Positions 9,482 through 19,646 are shown, counted from the stretch's first letter. The stretch is 64,000 nucleotides of DNA from Marinifilum sp. D737 (GCF_026672275.1 NZ_JANQCD010000001.1:62001-126000), one strand, 5' to 3'. The notes: generated by a model not told the origin, from the letters alone. Numbers and translations are program-made.

Positions 9482-10837
9482 ATGGCTAAAAAAAATGTCA
9501 TTATTGTTGGTGCTGCGGGTCGTGATTTTCACAACTTCAACACCTATTTCAGAGACAATTCAGAGTACAATGTTGTTGCTTTTACGGCAGCTCAAATTCC
9601 TGATATTGATGGAAGAAAATACCCTGCGGAGTTGGCAGGTTCTTTGTATCCAGATGGAATTCCTATTTATGCAGAAGAAGATCTGCCTAAATTAATAAAG
9701 GAACATTGTATTGATGACTGCGTTTTCTCTTATTCGGATGTATCGTATAAGACTGTAATGAACGTAAGTGCAATTGTTAATGCAGCAGGATCGAACTTTA
9801 AATTATTAGGTCCTGGAGATACAATGATTAAAAGCTATAAGCCGGTTATTGCGGTTGTTGCAACTCGTACAGGTTGCGGTAAATCTCAAACATCACGTAA
9901 AGTTATTGAAGAGTTAATGGCAAAAGGATTAAAAGTAATTGCCATTCGTCACCCAATGCCTTATGGCGATTTGGTAGCTCAAAAGGTACAACGTTTTGCA
10001 ACAGTCGAAGACTTAAAAAAACACAAATGTACTGTTGAGGAAATGGAAGAATATGAGCCACATGTTACAAGAGGTAATGTAATTTATGCAGGTGTAGATT
10101 ATGAAGCAATTGTGCGCGCTGCCGAAGAAGATCCTGATGGATGTGATGTAATTCTTTGGGATGGTGGAAATAATGATTTCGCATTCTATAAGCCAGATAT
10201 GACAATTACCGTTGCCGACCCACATCGCCCTGGAGCTGAATTAAGCTATTATCCGGGTGAGGTTAATTTAAGAATGGCTGATGTAGTGGTAATAAATAAG
10301 ATGGACTCTGCTGCACCTGAAGGAATTCAGGAAGTACGTGAAAGTATTGCCTATGCAAATCCTAAAGCACAGGTTGTTGACGGAGCATCTCCTATAAGTG
10401 TAGATGATCCTGAAATGATTCGTGGAAAACGTGTTTTAATTGTTGAAGATGGACCAACTTTAACTCATGGAGAGATGAAGATTGGAGCTGGGACAATTGC
10501 AGCACGTAAGTTTGGAGCTGCAGAGGAAATTGATGCACGACCATATCTTGTAGGTAAATTAAAAGAGACTTACGAAATCTATCCGGAAATTGGCAATATT
10601 TTGCCGGCTATGGGATATTCAGATCAGCAATTAAAAGATCTTGAAGCTACCATTAATGCTAGCGATTGTGACACGGTTATTATTGGTACACCTATAGATT
10701 TGAATAGAATTATTAATATCAAGAAGCCAAATACTCGTGTTTACTATGATTTAGAAGAAATTGGTTATCCAAAAATGTCACACATTATCAACCAGTTTGT
10801 AAAGGATCATAATTTAATTCAAGAAACTGTTGAGTGA
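9482..10837 (+). CDS. Cyclic 2,3-diphosphoglycerate synthetase-like P-loop GTPase
   Basis: A 451-residue soluble protein resembling archaeal cyclic 2,3-diphosphoglycerate synthetase. Residues about 1-125 form a Rossmann-like domain (VIIVGAAGRDFHNFN). A P-loop follows at about 129-141 (TRTGCGKSQTSRK), then WDGGNNDFAFYKPDMTI as Walker-B-like region and VVVINKMD as an NKxD-type guanine-recognition motif. The family occurs in many bacteria that are not known to make cyclic diphosphoglycerate, so the reaction here is uncertain; a GTPase or metabolite-ligase role is equally possible. It stands alone, with a GGAG ribosome-binding site before the ATG and its own terminator. Confidence 0.75.
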   Translation: MAKKNVIIVGAAGRDFHNFNTYFRDNSEYNVVAFTAAQIPDIDGRKYPAELAGSLYPDGIPIYAEEDLPKLIKEHCIDDCVFSYSDVSYKTVMNVSAIVNAAGSNFKLLGPGDTMIKSYKPVIAVVATRTGCGKSQTSRKVIEELMAKGLKVIAIRHPMPYGDLVAQKVQRFATVEDLKKHKCTVEEMEEYEPHVTRGNVIYAGVDYEAIVRAAEEDPDGCDVILWDGGNNDFAFYKPDMTITVADPHRPGAELSYYPGEVNLRMADVVVINKMDSAAPEGIQEVRESIAYANPKAQVVDGASPISVDDPEMIRGKRVLIVEDGPTLTHGEMKIGAGTIAARKFGAAEEIDARPYLVGKLKETYEIYPEIGNILPAMGYSDQQLKDLEATINASDCDTVIIGTPIDLNRIINIKKPNTRVYYDLEEIGYPKMSHIINQFVKDHNLIQETVE

Positions 10838-10863
10838 TTATATAATTGATTAAAGGTGATGAA

Positions 10864-10900
10864 AGAGGAGTAGATTTTATCTGCTCCTCTTCTTTTATTT
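10864..10900 (+). terminator. Rho-independent terminator after the cDPGS-like gene
   Basis: AGAGGAGTAGA (10864-10874) pairs with TCTGCTCCTCT (10880-10890) around a five-base TTTTA loop, with one G-T pair, followed by a T-rich tail. It lies 26 bases after the stop. Confidence 0.85.
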
Positions 10901-10995
10901 GTGATTATAATGATTGACTCAGATCGTTAATAAAATATGCTATAAAATAGTTTTGCTGATGATAACCTTTTTAAAGAAATAGGAGTATAAGAGCT

Positions 10996-11020
10996 ATTGC
11001 TGCCCTAAAGTATCAGCAAT
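10996..11020 (+). repeat. Short inverted repeat in the leader of the hybrid kinase gene
   Basis: ATTGCTG (10996-11002) and CAGCAAT (11014-11020) form a seven-base stem with an eleven-base loop, about 40 bases before the kinase start. A TAGTTTTG at 10948-10955 upstream fits the Bacteroidota -7 element, so the stem would lie in the mRNA leader. It could equally be an operator. Confidence 0.35.
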
Positions 11021-11058
11021 AAAAGCTATTACCTAAACTACTATTTGAAATCTTACGT

Positions 11059-13560
11059 ATGAATGACTCTATTCTTCTTGGACTCGTACAAAATGCAGCT
11101 ATATTATTAAGTTTTAGTATTTTTTGTGAGTATGTGTGGGTGAATGAAACTAAATTTAAGCCTCTGTATCGTCAACTGATTTTTGGTGGTATTATAGGGG
11201 TAATTGGTATCATTCTAATGATGACATCATGGAAGGGGACTTCAGGAATTGTATTCGATACCAGATCCATTATTCTTTCAATATCGGGGTTGTTTTTTGG
11301 TGTGATACCAACAGCTATAGCAGTACTTATTACAGGCCTGTATAGATTCTTTATGGGAGGAGATGGAGTAACAATGGGGATAGCTGTAATAATTAGTTCG
11401 GCAACGATAGGGATTATATGGAGAGAACTATTAACACGTGTAGGGAACCAACTAAAATGGGTAGAATTATTGCTAATGGGCTTGGTTGTGCACATCGCAA
11501 TGTTGTTTTGTACTTTGCTTCTTCCTTCTGAAAAAATTTATTCAACGCTTTCGTATCTTGTCCTGCCTCTTTTAACAATTTATCCAATTGTAAATATGCT
11601 GTTGGGCTTGTTTATACAGCATCAAATACAAAATGTTAATAATAGGACCATATTATCATCAACCGAGGAAAAATATTCAAGACTATATGGAAGTATGTCT
11701 GATGCTTATCTTGTAATGGATATAGAATATAATATACTTGAATGTAACCAAGCTTTACAAGATGTATTAGGATATTCAGAAAAAGATTTATTAGAGACAA
11801 ATTTTAAAAATATTACTCCTGACAAGTGGATTCAAATCGATGAAAATATAATAAAGAATGAAGTTTTAATAAGTGGCAGTTCTCAAGTTTATGAGAAGGA
11901 GTGTATAAAGAAAGATGGATCGACGGTACCTGTTGAATTAAGGGTTCATTTGATGAAAGATGAACAGGAAGAAATTGTTGGGTATTGGGCAATTTTAAGA
12001 GATATTACTTCAAGAAATAACGTTTTACAACAAATAGATAATGAAAGGGCCAGGTTGGAAACAATTTTGGAGACGGTTCCGGAAATGATTTGGTTGAAGA
12101 ATACAGATGGAAATTATTTAGCTTGTAACAATAATTTTGCTGAATTTCTTGGTGTCAGCAAGGAAGAGTTAATCGGGAAGTCTGATTTTGTGATTTATAA
12201 AAACGATGAGTTAGCTGATTTTTATTCTAAAAAGGATATGGAAGTAATACAATCTGCTAATACAATTCGATTTGTAAATTGGGCCAAATCGGTTAAATCA
12301 GATAAAGAGATTCTTACCGAAACAATAAAAACCCCAATGTATGATTCCAATGGTAATATCACTGGAGTTTTGGGGGTTTCAAGAGATATATCTGAAATAA
12401 AAAAGACCGAAGAAGAACTTAGAAAAGCCAAAGAGCAAGCTGAAGAATCAGATAAGTTGAAATCGATATTCCTGGCCAATATGAGTCATGAAATTCGAAC
12501 CCCTATGAATGCAATTATGGGATTCTCAGAACTTTTAATTGATTCGGAAATTGAAGAAGTTGAGCGCATGCAATATGTCAATATCATTCAGCAGTCAGGG
12601 AATCGATTGGTTCAGATTATTGATGATATTGTTGATCTTTCCAAATTAGAAATGAGTCAAATTACACTCAAGAATTCTGATTTTTATTTGTTCTCATTGA
12701 TGAAAGAAAGTTTGGAAATTCATAAAAATCGGGAATTAATTAAAAACAAACCGAATTTAGAATTGGTAATCAAGTCAAGCCCAGAGCTTGAAGGTCTGGA
12801 ATTGCATTCTGATAGTACAAGGATTCAACAGGTTTTGGATAATTTGATTGAAAATTCCATTAAGTTTTCTGATTCTGGAAGAGTGGAACTAGGTTGTAAT
12901 GTAATAGAATTAAATGATCAGGCATTTGTTGAGGTGTGTGTAAAGGATGATGGAATAGGAATTCCTGAGGATAGGCATGAAGTAATATTTGAAAGATTTA
13001 GACAAGGAGATGAGGAGCACTTTATTGATGGTACAGGTTTAGGCCTTAGTATCTGTAAAGGCTTGGTAGAACTACTTGGTGGAACAATCCGATTTGAATC
13101 AGAGGTAGGAGTAGGAAGTACTTTTTATTTTACTATTCCGGTTGATAGATCTAAACTTTCAAATGGAACTGATGATTTGAATAATGCTAAAGAGAGGATG
13201 GAATCCAAAAAAGTACTGGTTGCTGAGAATGACTACAATTCGTTTTTGTATGTAAAGAAATTGTTTGATGATCAGGATGTAGAGGTAATATTTGCTGAAA
13301 ATAGTACTGAAATGCTTGATAAACTGAGACAATTATCGCCCGATTTATTAATTATGGATTTAGATATTCCAGGCAGAGATAGTTTGATATGTTTGGATGA
13401 AATTAAAAAATCGGAAATAGAAACAAAGATAATTGCCCAGAGTACGTATATTTTTAAAGAGCAAGAGGAAAAATGTATGAGCGCAGGTTGTGATGGATAT
13501 CTTACAAAACCTTTTACTAAGGAAGAGCTGTTTGCGCAAGTAAGAAAGGTGTTGGTATAA
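11059..13560 (+). CDS. Hybrid sensor histidine kinase with LytS-type membrane domain, two PAS domains and a receiver
   Basis: An 833-residue membrane-bound phosphorelay protein. The first 190 residues hold about six hydrophobic segments of the 5TM-LytS type, followed by PAS domains at about 200-320 and 325-455, a HisKA domain with the phosphorylated histidine His477 in FLANMSHEIRTPMNAI, a GHKL ATPase domain (VKDDGIGIP and GTGLGLSICKGLVELLGG), and a C-terminal receiver whose phosphoacceptor is Asp767 in IMDLDIPG. No DNA-binding output or separate response regulator is encoded nearby, so its partner must be elsewhere. The signal is unknown. The stop abuts the stop of the convergent transporter gene with no spacer. 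Confidence 0.93.
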   Translation: MNDSILLGLVQNAAILLSFSIFCEYVWVNETKFKPLYRQLIFGGIIGVIGIILMMTSWKGTSGIVFDTRSIILSISGLFFGVIPTAIAVLITGLYRFFMGGDGVTMGIAVIISSATIGIIWRELLTRVGNQLKWVELLLMGLVVHIAMLFCTLLLPSEKIYSTLSYLVLPLLTIYPIVNMLLGLFIQHQIQNVNNRTILSSTEEKYSRLYGSMSDAYLVMDIEYNILECNQALQDVLGYSEKDLLETNFKNITPDKWIQIDENIIKNEVLISGSSQVYEKECIKKDGSTVPVELRVHLMKDEQEEIVGYWAILRDITSRNNVLQQIDNERARLETILETVPEMIWLKNTDGNYLACNNNFAEFLGVSKEELIGKSDFVIYKNDELADFYSKKDMEVIQSANTIRFVNWAKSVKSDKEILTETIKTPMYDSNGNITGVLGVSRDISEIKKTEEELRKAKEQAEESDKLKSIFLANMSHEIRTPMNAIMGFSELLIDSEIEEVERMQYVNIIQQSGNRLVQIIDDIVDLSKLEMSQITLKNSDFYLFSLMKESLEIHKNRELIKNKPNLELVIKSSPELEGLELHSDSTRIQQVLDNLIENSIKFSDSGRVELGCNVIELNDQAFVEVCVKDDGIGIPEDRHEVIFERFRQGDEEHFIDGTGLGLSICKGLVELLGGTIRFESEVGVGSTFYFTIPVDRSKLSNGTDDLNNAKERMESKKVLVAENDYNSFLYVKKLFDDQDVEVIFAENSTEMLDKLRQLSPDLLIMDLDIPGRDSLICLDEIKKSEIETKIIAQSTYIFKEQEEKCMSAGCDGYLTKPFTKEELFAQVRKVLV

Positions 13561-14463
13561 TTATTTCTTTTTAGAAATGATATCGGCCATGGTAATGGTT
13601 AAAATTCCCAGGATGGTTAAGCAACCACCTAACAGCTGATTCACATTGGGAAGTATTCCCATTAAAAGAAAGGCACCGGCAACAATAAAAATACTTCTCG
13701 ATGTGCCAATTAAAGTTGTTATGGATGCATCCACATATTTTAAAGAGGCAAATGTTAGAAGTATTCCTAAAAAAGGGCCAAAAAATGAACCTGTTGTGAT
13801 ATAGAAAACAGCCTGAAGACTATAGGTTGGTAATTCTTGTTTTGCAATTAGGTAGCTTGCGAATCCAACAAACAGAAATAAGTTTCGGCAAACAGTTATC
13901 GTTGTTGTTGGAATATTTTTAATTTCTGATCTTGCCAGAACAAGACTTACACCATAAAATAGGGCAAATACCAAGGCACTAATACTAGCAGGAGTTAACA
14001 AAATTTGCCATTCGAAATCTGACTTATTGGTGTTCATTAAAAAAACACCGGATAATGTAATAATTACGCCAAGAATAGAAGTAAATCCATATCTGATTTG
14101 ATAGAATAAAAAACCAATAAGAATTACAAAAATTGGACTGGTGTTGGCAAGAAAAGATACAATAGCAGGATTTTCGGTAAGCTTTATCGATAGAAAAAAT
14201 GCTGTTATTGAGATGAACTCTGATAGGCCAATTAGGAGAAGAATTCTTTTTGATTTTTTCGTTAAACTACTTAGACTCTGTCCTTGCGTGAAAAATCGGT
14301 TGTAAAGCAGATTGTAAATCAAAGCTAAACCAAACCAAAGTATTCCAAAAGAAGCCAAATCAACATCTTTCATGGCCATTTTACTAAACAAATAAACATT
14401 TGAAAAGCTAATGGTTGCAACTAGTGCAAGAGCGATACCTTTGATTTTTGATTTGTAAGTCAT
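13561..14463 (-). CDS. DMT-superfamily transporter (EamA family)
   Basis: A 300-residue membrane protein with about ten hydrophobic segments arranged as two EamA repeats (about 8-140 and 155-295), the architecture of drug/metabolite exporters. The N-terminal half carries the typical ALVATISFSNVYLFSKMAM segment, and the second half ends each repeat with the usual helix-breaking G-V-L pattern. Substrate cannot be told from sequence; amino acids and nucleosides are common in the family. It is transcribed alone, convergent with the kinase gene. A second EamA protein lies at 59.4 kb but shares only general family similarity. Confidence 0.88.
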   Translation of the reverse strand: MTYKSKIKGIALALVATISFSNVYLFSKMAMKDVDLASFGILWFGLALIYNLLYNRFFTQGQSLSSLTKKSKRILLLIGLSEFISITAFFLSIKLTENPAIVSFLANTSPIFVILIGFLFYQIRYGFTSILGVIITLSGVFLMNTNKSDFEWQILLTPASISALVFALFYGVSLVLARSEIKNIPTTTITVCRNLFLFVGFASYLIAKQELPTYSLQAVFYITTGSFFGPFLGILLTFASLKYVDASITTLIGTSRSIFIVAGAFLLMGILPNVNQLLGGCLTILGILTITMADIISKKK

Positions 14464-14557
14464 TATGTCTTGAATATGGGCAACAAATGTATCTAAAATT
14501 TAATGATTTATTTAAGTAGCTTGTGCTTTGCCAATAATTATTGATATATTCGTTTAT

Positions 14558-14860
14558 ATGGAACTAAATTTAATATTGGCAGCAATGGCAACTTATGTAC
14601 TGAATTTGCCATTTGGCTATGTTCGCCAGGGATTTAAAAAGTTTTCGGTGATGTGGTTTGTTGCCATTCATGCTCCAATTCCCTTTGTTGTTTTGTTTCG
14701 TCATTTGTTTGGATTAGGCTTTGAGTTGTATACCTATCCAATAATGGTGAGTGCATTTTTTCTGGGACAGTTTACTGGTAAAAAGGCCAGAATTTATTTA
14801 GACAATAGGAGGGTAATAGAAGATGTGGAAATTTACGATACAAAAAAAGACCGGAACTAA
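14558..14860 (+). CDS. Small conserved membrane protein of unknown function
   Basis: A 100-residue hydrophobic protein with about three membrane segments and a charged C-terminal tail (GKKARIYLDNRR onward). I recognise no characterised family. The ATG at 14558 is preferred over an in-frame TTG at 14528 because the extra ten residues (PIIIDIFVY) begin inside the likely promoter zone and add nothing conserved. It is divergent from the EamA transporter gene and followed by a bidirectional terminator shared with pgi. Its reading frame ends exactly in that hairpin, which supports it being a real gene. Confidence 0.6.
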   Translation: MELNLILAAMATYVLNLPFGYVRQGFKKFSVMWFVAIHAPIPFVVLFRHLFGLGFELYTYPIMVSAFFLGQFTGKKARIYLDNRRVIEDVEIYDTKKDRN

Positions 14861-14874
14861 TCCCAGTCTTTTTT
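14843..14874. terminator. Bidirectional terminator between the small membrane gene and pgi
   Basis: AAAAAAGAC (14843-14851) pairs with GTCTTTTTT (14866-14874) around a 14-base loop. A-tract and T-tract on both sides allow it to end transcription from both converging genes; the plus-strand stop codon falls within the structure. Confidence 0.75.
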
Positions 14875-14893
14875 AATATCGTCAAGTCAGATC

Positions 14894-16234
14894 TTATAAT
14901 CTTTCTTTGATTTTTGCAGACTCTTCTTCAAAACCTGGTTTCTCAAGTAATGCAAACATATTGCTTTTGTATGCTTCAACACCTGGTTGATCGAATGGAT
15001 TTACATCCAAGATGTATCCACTAACACCACAAGCAATTTCGAAGAAATAAAGTAACTCACCCAAATAGAATTCATTTAGTTGAGGCATTTCAATTTTAAG
15101 GTTAGGAACACCACCATCAACATGTGCCAATTGAGTTCCCAACTCAGCCATTTTATTTACTTCATCAACACGTTTTCCAGCAAGATAATTTAACTTGTCC
15201 AAGTTGTCTTTATCTTCAGGAATATATACCGTGTGATTTGGCTTGGCAACAGAAATTACAGTTTCGAAAATATTTCTCTGTCCTTCCTGAATATACTGTC
15301 CCATTGAGTGAAGATCGCTAGTGAAATCAACGCTTGCAGGGAAAATACCTTTGTTTTCTTTTCCTTCACTTTCGCCGTAAAGTTGTTTCCACCATTCAGC
15401 AACATTGTGAAGCTTAGGGTTGTAATTGGCAAGAATTTCGATGCCTTTTCCTTTTTGGTATAAAGCATTTCTTGTAGCAGCATAAAGCAATGCCGGGTTT
15501 TCTTCGAATGCTGCTGCAACCGAATAATCTTGCATTGATTTTGCTCCGTTTACCAAGGCTTTAATATCATGACCAGCAACTGCAATTGGCAACAATCCAA
15601 CAGGAGTTAATACTGAGTAACGTCCACCAACATTATCAGGAATTACAAATGTTTTATAACCTTCCTGATCCGCAAGAGTTCTTAAAGCACCTTTCGATTC
15701 ATCGGTAATGGCAACAATTCTTTCACGGGCTTCTTCTTTCCCAACTTGCTCTTCCAACATTTCTTTCAACAAACGGAAAGCGATAGCAGGTTCAGTTGTT
15801 GTTCCTGATTTTGAAATAACACAAATACCAAATTCGATGTTTTTTAAAATATCAGTTAATTCGTATAAGTAATCTTCACTAATGTTCTGACCAGCATAAA
15901 GTACCAAAGGATTTTCGTCGCCGGAATTTAAGTGATCAAAACTGTGAGCAAGTGCATCATTAACAGCTTTTGCACCAAGGTATGAACCACCAATACCTAC
16001 AACTACCAATACTTCAACTTTATCTTTTAATGATTTTGCAGTAGCTTCAATGTCATTTAATTCTGCTTCAGTAATTCTTGAAGGCAGATCAACCCAGCCA
16101 ACAAAATCATTTCCTTTTCCGGTTCCTTCGTGAAGGGAAATAAGGTGTTTCTTACTGCTTTCTTCAAACTTAAAAATCTCTTCCTTGCTAACAAAGTCAA
16201 GAGATTTGTCAATACTCAATTTAATGTGTTCCAT
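14894..16234 (-). CDS. pgi: Glucose-6-phosphate isomerase
   Basis: Interconverts glucose 6-phosphate and fructose 6-phosphate in glycolysis and gluconeogenesis. The 446-residue length is that of the compact bacterial form rather than the 550-residue E. coli type. The family signature is visible as [17 protein letters not shown] (about residues 205-221), with [14 protein letters not shown] near residue 78 and the phosphate-binding [11 protein letters not shown] near 140. The start at 16234 gives [20 protein letters not shown] promoter element lies upstream. It supplies substrate for the phosphofructokinase at 55 kb. Confidence 0.97.
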   Translation of the reverse strand: MEHIKLSIDKSLDFVSKEEIFKFEESSKKHLISLHEGTGKGNDFVGWVDLPSRITEAELNDIEATAKSLKDKVEVLVVVGIGGSYLGAKAVNDALAHSFDHLNSGDENPLVLYAGQNISEDYLYELTDILKNIEFGICVISKSGTTTEPAIAFRLLKEMLEEQVGKEEARERIVAITDESKGALRTLADQEGYKTFVIPDNVGGRYSVLTPVGLLPIAVAGHDIKALVNGAKSMQDYSVAAAFEENPALLYAATRNALYQKGKGIEILANYNPKLHNVAEWWKQLYGESEGKENKGIFPASVDFTSDLHSMGQYIQEGQRNIFETVISVAKPNHTVYIPEDKDNLDKLNYLAGKRVDEVNKMAELGTQLAHVDGGVPNLKIEMPQLNEFYLGELLYFFEIACGVSGYILDVNPFDQPGVEAYKSNMFALLEKPGFEEESAKIKERL

Positions 16235-16353
16235 TGTGTAGAAATTAAGCCTTACATTTTACCTCTATCTGAACCGATACCCCTCCAAATAGTTTGATAG
16301 ATGTAGAATGTAAAAGTTGTATTTAAAAAGTTAATTCTTACGTATATCTGCTG

Positions 16354-16361
16354 CAAAAATA
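16354..16361 (-). promoter_or_regulatory. Candidate -7 element for pgi
   Basis: On the minus strand this reads TATTTTTG, fitting TAnnTTTG. No good TTTG box is visible 19-21 bases upstream, and the leader would be about 110 bases, so this is tentative. Confidence 0.35.
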
Positions 16362-16377
16362 CAGCTAAAATTCAAGT

Positions 16378-17373
16378 CTAACGTAAATCCTCTGTTAATA
16401 ATTTCACTTCTATAGTAGGAGAAATACGTTCATATAAAATATTGTAAACTGCCATGGTAATTGGCATATTTACGTTGTAGTGTTCGTTAATTTCTTTGAT
16501 ACATTTTACTGCATAATAGCCTTCTGCAATCATGTGCATTTCAAGCTGTGCCGATTTAACTGTATATCCTTTGCCAATCATTGTACCAAAGGTGCGGTTA
16601 CGGCTAAACTGTGAATAACAGGTTACCAATAAATCGCCCAGATATGCAGAACTCTTAATGTCGCGGGAAATTGGATGTACTGTATCAACAAAACGTTTAA
16701 TTTCTTGAATTGCATTAGAGATCAGTACTGCCTGAAAATTATCACCGTATCGAAGACCATGACAGATTCCTGCAGCAATTGCAAATACATTTTTTAGTAC
16801 AGCTGAATACTCAGTTCCGTAAATATCATCGGAAATGGTAGTTTTGATATAAGGACATTCCAGGTTAAGCGCCAGTGATCTGGCTTTTCTTGTATCCTGA
16901 CATGCAATGGTTAGATACGATAAGCGTTCCATAGCTACCTCTTCGGCATGACAAGGTCCTGAGATAACACCAATGCTATCTAAAGGTACATTATAATGTT
17001 CATTAAAGAATGTACCAATAATCATATTTTCATCAGGAACAATACCTTTAATTGCAGAAACAATAATTTTATCTTCTAAACTAACCGTTAATCTTTTTAA
17101 AGCATCTTTTAAGAATGCCGACGGAACTGCAAATATGATCACATCCGAATTTAGAACCACTTCATCCAGATTGTTGTAGAATTCAATTTGATTAAGATCA
17201 AATTCAACTCCGGTAAGATATCTTGGGTTGTGACTAAGTAGTTTAAATTGATTGATGGTATCAAGGTTACGCATGTACCAATTAAGCTTCAGGTTGTTTT
17301 CGCGAAGTATTTTTGCGATTGCTGTAGCCCAACTACCACCTCCAATAATGGCAATTCTCGACGATTCGTTCAT
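16378..17373 (-). CDS. gpsA: NAD(P)-dependent glycerol-3-phosphate dehydrogenase
   Basis: Reduces dihydroxyacetone phosphate to sn-glycerol 3-phosphate, the backbone of phospholipids. The 331-residue protein opens with the dinucleotide-binding loop IAIIGGGSWATAIAKIL (residues about 7-23). The conserved catalytic and substrate-binding parts are present: SAIKGIVPDENM, ISGPCHAEEVAMER and the C-terminal domain with NVFAIAAGICHGLRYGDN (lysine just before, in LKNVFAI). NSDVIIFAVPSAFLK also matches the family. Between lysS and gpsA there is a 128-base gap with a hairpin, and no clear promoter directly ahead of gpsA, so read-through from lysS is possible. Confidence 0.96.
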   Translation of the reverse strand: MNESSRIAIIGGGSWATAIAKILRENNLKLNWYMRNLDTINQFKLLSHNPRYLTGVEFDLNQIEFYNNLDEVVLNSDVIIFAVPSAFLKDALKRLTVSLEDKIIVSAIKGIVPDENMIIGTFFNEHYNVPLDSIGVISGPCHAEEVAMERLSYLTIACQDTRKARSLALNLECPYIKTTISDDIYGTEYSAVLKNVFAIAAGICHGLRYGDNFQAVLISNAIQEIKRFVDTVHPISRDIKSSAYLGDLLVTCYSQFSRNRTFGTMIGKGYTVKSAQLEMHMIAEGYYAVKCIKEINEHYNVNMPITMAVYNILYERISPTIEVKLLTEDLR

Positions 17374-17442
17374 ATATTATTGCTAAGTCTTTTTAAAATA
17401 GAGAGTTGTTTTTGTAAGTAACAGATCTCTAATTTAATAAAT

Positions 17443-17475
17443 ATCGGAGGAAGGGAAAAATTCCCAACCTCCGAT
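17443..17475 (-). terminator. Hairpin between lysS and gpsA
   Basis: ATCGGAGG (17443-17450) pairs with CCTCCGAT (17468-17475), with a second stem GGGAA/TTCCC inside. On the minus strand an AT-rich tail follows, so it may end part of the lysS transcript before gpsA. Confidence 0.6.
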
Positions 17476-17501
17476 CATGTTATATTCTTAATAAAATAAG
17501 T

Positions 17502-19223
17502 TTAAGCTAACCACTCTTTTACTTCATCCTGGCTAGGATTTTTTAAACCCATTTTTAGTTTCTTGTTCAAGCCACAAATATCCTGATGTAGTTTGGTAGC
17601 CTTTTCTTCTTTAAGAGCTTCTACAGTTTGGAATCCAGCTTTACGAATAACAGGCATCCACTCCGGAGCAATACCTAATTCAATAAATTTTTCATCACTA
17701 TCAACTGCAGCTTTTTTCTCTGGTCTCATTTGAGGGAAGAATAGTACATCCTGAATTGAATGAGAGTTGGTCATCAACATGGTTAAACGGTCGATACCAA
17801 TACCCATACCTGATGTAGGAGGCATACCATATTCAAGAGAACGTACAAAGTCCATATCAATAAACATAGCTTCGTCGTCTCCTTTTTCGCTCAATTTCAT
17901 TTGTTCCTGGAATCTTTCCAACTGATCAATAGGATCATTCAACTCAGAGTAAGCATTACAAACTTCCTTACCGTTCACCATAAGCTCAAAACGCTCAGTT
18001 AACTCAGGATTGTCTCTGTGCTTTTTGCAAAGAGGAGACATTTCGATAGGGTAATCAGTAATGAAAGTTGGTTGAATGTAATTTCCTTCACACTTCTCAC
18101 CAAAGATCTCATCAATTAATTTTCCTTTACCAAAAGTTTCGTCAACCTCAATGTTTAATTGCTTACAAACATCGCGAAGTTGATTTTCATCCATTCCGTT
18201 GATGTCAATTCCTGTGTGCTCTTTAATCGAGTCAATCATAGAAATGCGCTTGAATGGACGCTTGAAATCAATCTCTTTGTCTCCTACTTGTACTTTAGTT
18301 GAACCGTGAAGATCCAAAGCAACTTTTTCAATCATCTCTTCGGTGAAATCCATCATCCAGTTGTAGTCTTTATAAGCTACATAGATTTCCATAACCGTAA
18401 ACTCAGGATTGTGAGTTCTGTCCATACCTTCGTTACGGAAATCTTTAGCGAACTCATAAACACCATCAAATCCACCAACAATAAGTCTCTTAAGATACAA
18501 TTCGTTTGCAATACGCATGTACAAAGGAATATCTAAAGCATTGTGATGAGTGATAAACGGACGAGCCGAAGCACCACCTGGAATTGCTTGCAAAATTGGA
18601 GTTTCAACCTCAAGATATCCCTTGCTGTTGAACAACTCGCGCATTGAGTTAATGATTTTAGTTCTTTTCAAGAACACTTCCTTCACATCCGGATTTACAA
18701 CCAAATCAACGTAACGCTGACGGTAACGCATTTCAGGATCACTAAAAGCATCGTATACTTTTCCGTCTTTTTCCTTAACGATAGGAAGAGGACGAACTGA
18801 TTTTGAAAGAACAGTCATTTCGGTTGTATGAACAGAAGTTTCACCAACCTTGGTTTTAAATACGTATCCCTTAATTCCAATAAAATCTCCAATATCCAAA
18901 AGCTTTTTGAATACTGTGTTGTAAAGAGTTTTATCCTCTTCAGGGCAAATAGAATCGCGGGCAATGTATACCTGAATTCTTCCTTTTGAATCCTGAAGTT
19001 CAATAAAAGAAGCTTTACCCATAATTCTTCTGCTCATTATTCTACCTGCAATACAAACCTCTTGTAGGTTGTTCTTTTCAGGATCGAAATCTTTCAGAAT
19101 ATCTGTAGAATAATTATTTACATGATATTGTGCTGCAGGAAATGGATTGATACCCAAATTCTGCATTTCCTTTAGGGAATTTCTTCTAATGATCTCTTGT
19201 TCACTAAGTTCTAACGCATTCAT
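17502..19223 (-). CDS. lysS: Lysyl-tRNA synthetase, class II
   Basis: Charges tRNA-Lys with lysine. An N-terminal OB-fold anticodon-binding domain (about residues 45-150, [19 protein letters not shown]) precedes the class II catalytic core with motif 1 around the EVETPILQ segment, motif 2 as [18 protein letters not shown] and motif 3 as [14 protein letters not shown] further 70 residues follow motif 3, an extension often seen in Bacteroidota. I start at the ATG at 19223 (573 residues) because the 17 residues of the longer frame overlap the promoter element at 19252-19259. Confidence 0.96.
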   Translation of the reverse strand: MNALELSEQEIIRRNSLKEMQNLGINPFPAAQYHVNNYSTDILKDFDPEKNNLQEVCIAGRIMSRRIMGKASFIELQDSKGRIQVYIARDSICPEEDKTLYNTVFKKLLDIGDFIGIKGYVFKTKVGETSVHTTEMTVLSKSVRPLPIVKEKDGKVYDAFSDPEMRYRQRYVDLVVNPDVKEVFLKRTKIINSMRELFNSKGYLEVETPILQAIPGGASARPFITHHNALDIPLYMRIANELYLKRLIVGGFDGVYEFAKDFRNEGMDRTHNPEFTVMEIYVAYKDYNWMMDFTEEMIEKVALDLHGSTKVQVGDKEIDFKRPFKRISMIDSIKEHTGIDINGMDENQLRDVCKQLNIEVDETFGKGKLIDEIFGEKCEGNYIQPTFITDYPIEMSPLCKKHRDNPELTERFELMVNGKEVCNAYSELNDPIDQLERFQEQMKLSEKGDDEAMFIDMDFVRSLEYGMPPTSGMGIGIDRLTMLMTNSHSIQDVLFFPQMRPEKKAAVDSDEKFIELGIAPEWMPVIRKAGFQTVEALKEEKATKLHQDICGLNKKLKMGLKNPSQDEVKEWLA

Positions 19224-19251
19224 CTTAATCTCAATAAAGTTTATTCGGGTG

Positions 19252-19259
19252 CAAAGATA
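19252..19259 (-). promoter_or_regulatory. Candidate -7 element for lysS
   Basis: On the minus strand this reads TATCTTTG, an exact TAnnTTTG match, about 28 bases before the ATG at 19223. It falls inside the longest possible lysS frame and therefore decides the start. The -33 box is not obvious. Confidence 0.6.
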
Positions 19260-19646
19260 TAATATTCTGTGCAATATGTGAATGCATCGCTATAAATGCT
19301 TGTAAAAAAATAAACTAGTTGTGATATTTCATAAGACAGGAGCGTTCAAGGTGCAGAAAGTGAGATGTTTTACTTGAAAAATCACAATTACAATTGAATA
19401 TGCATGGCAGTGCAAGTTTTATTTTTTAATATTGCATCAAAATTGACGGTATTTAGATTGAGTTTAAATAATTCGACTACTTATAATTCGGTTAAAAACA
19501 TACTGAATAGGGATAATAATTCAATCCTTTCGAATACCTTTGCATGAATTGAAATTTTATTACAAGAATTCTTAATTGTTGTAAGGTTTTAATGTTGATA
19601 ATCAGTTGTAAAAATAGATTATTGACAGAAATAGGGAGAAGCAGAA
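19260..19646. other. Intergenic region between divergent lysS and lipA
   Basis: This AT-rich stretch holds the lysS upstream region on the left and a candidate lipA -7 element, TACCTTTG at 19535-19542, on the right. That would give a lipA leader of about 100 bases. A purine-rich ribosome-binding site (AGGGAG) lies about ten bases before the lipA ATG. I found no convincing gene or RNA in it. Confidence 0.5.

Noticed and set aside
19224-19274. N-terminal extension of 17 residues on lysS
   Set aside because: It overlaps a TATCTTTG promoter element and is unlike the family; the ATG at 19223 is preferred.
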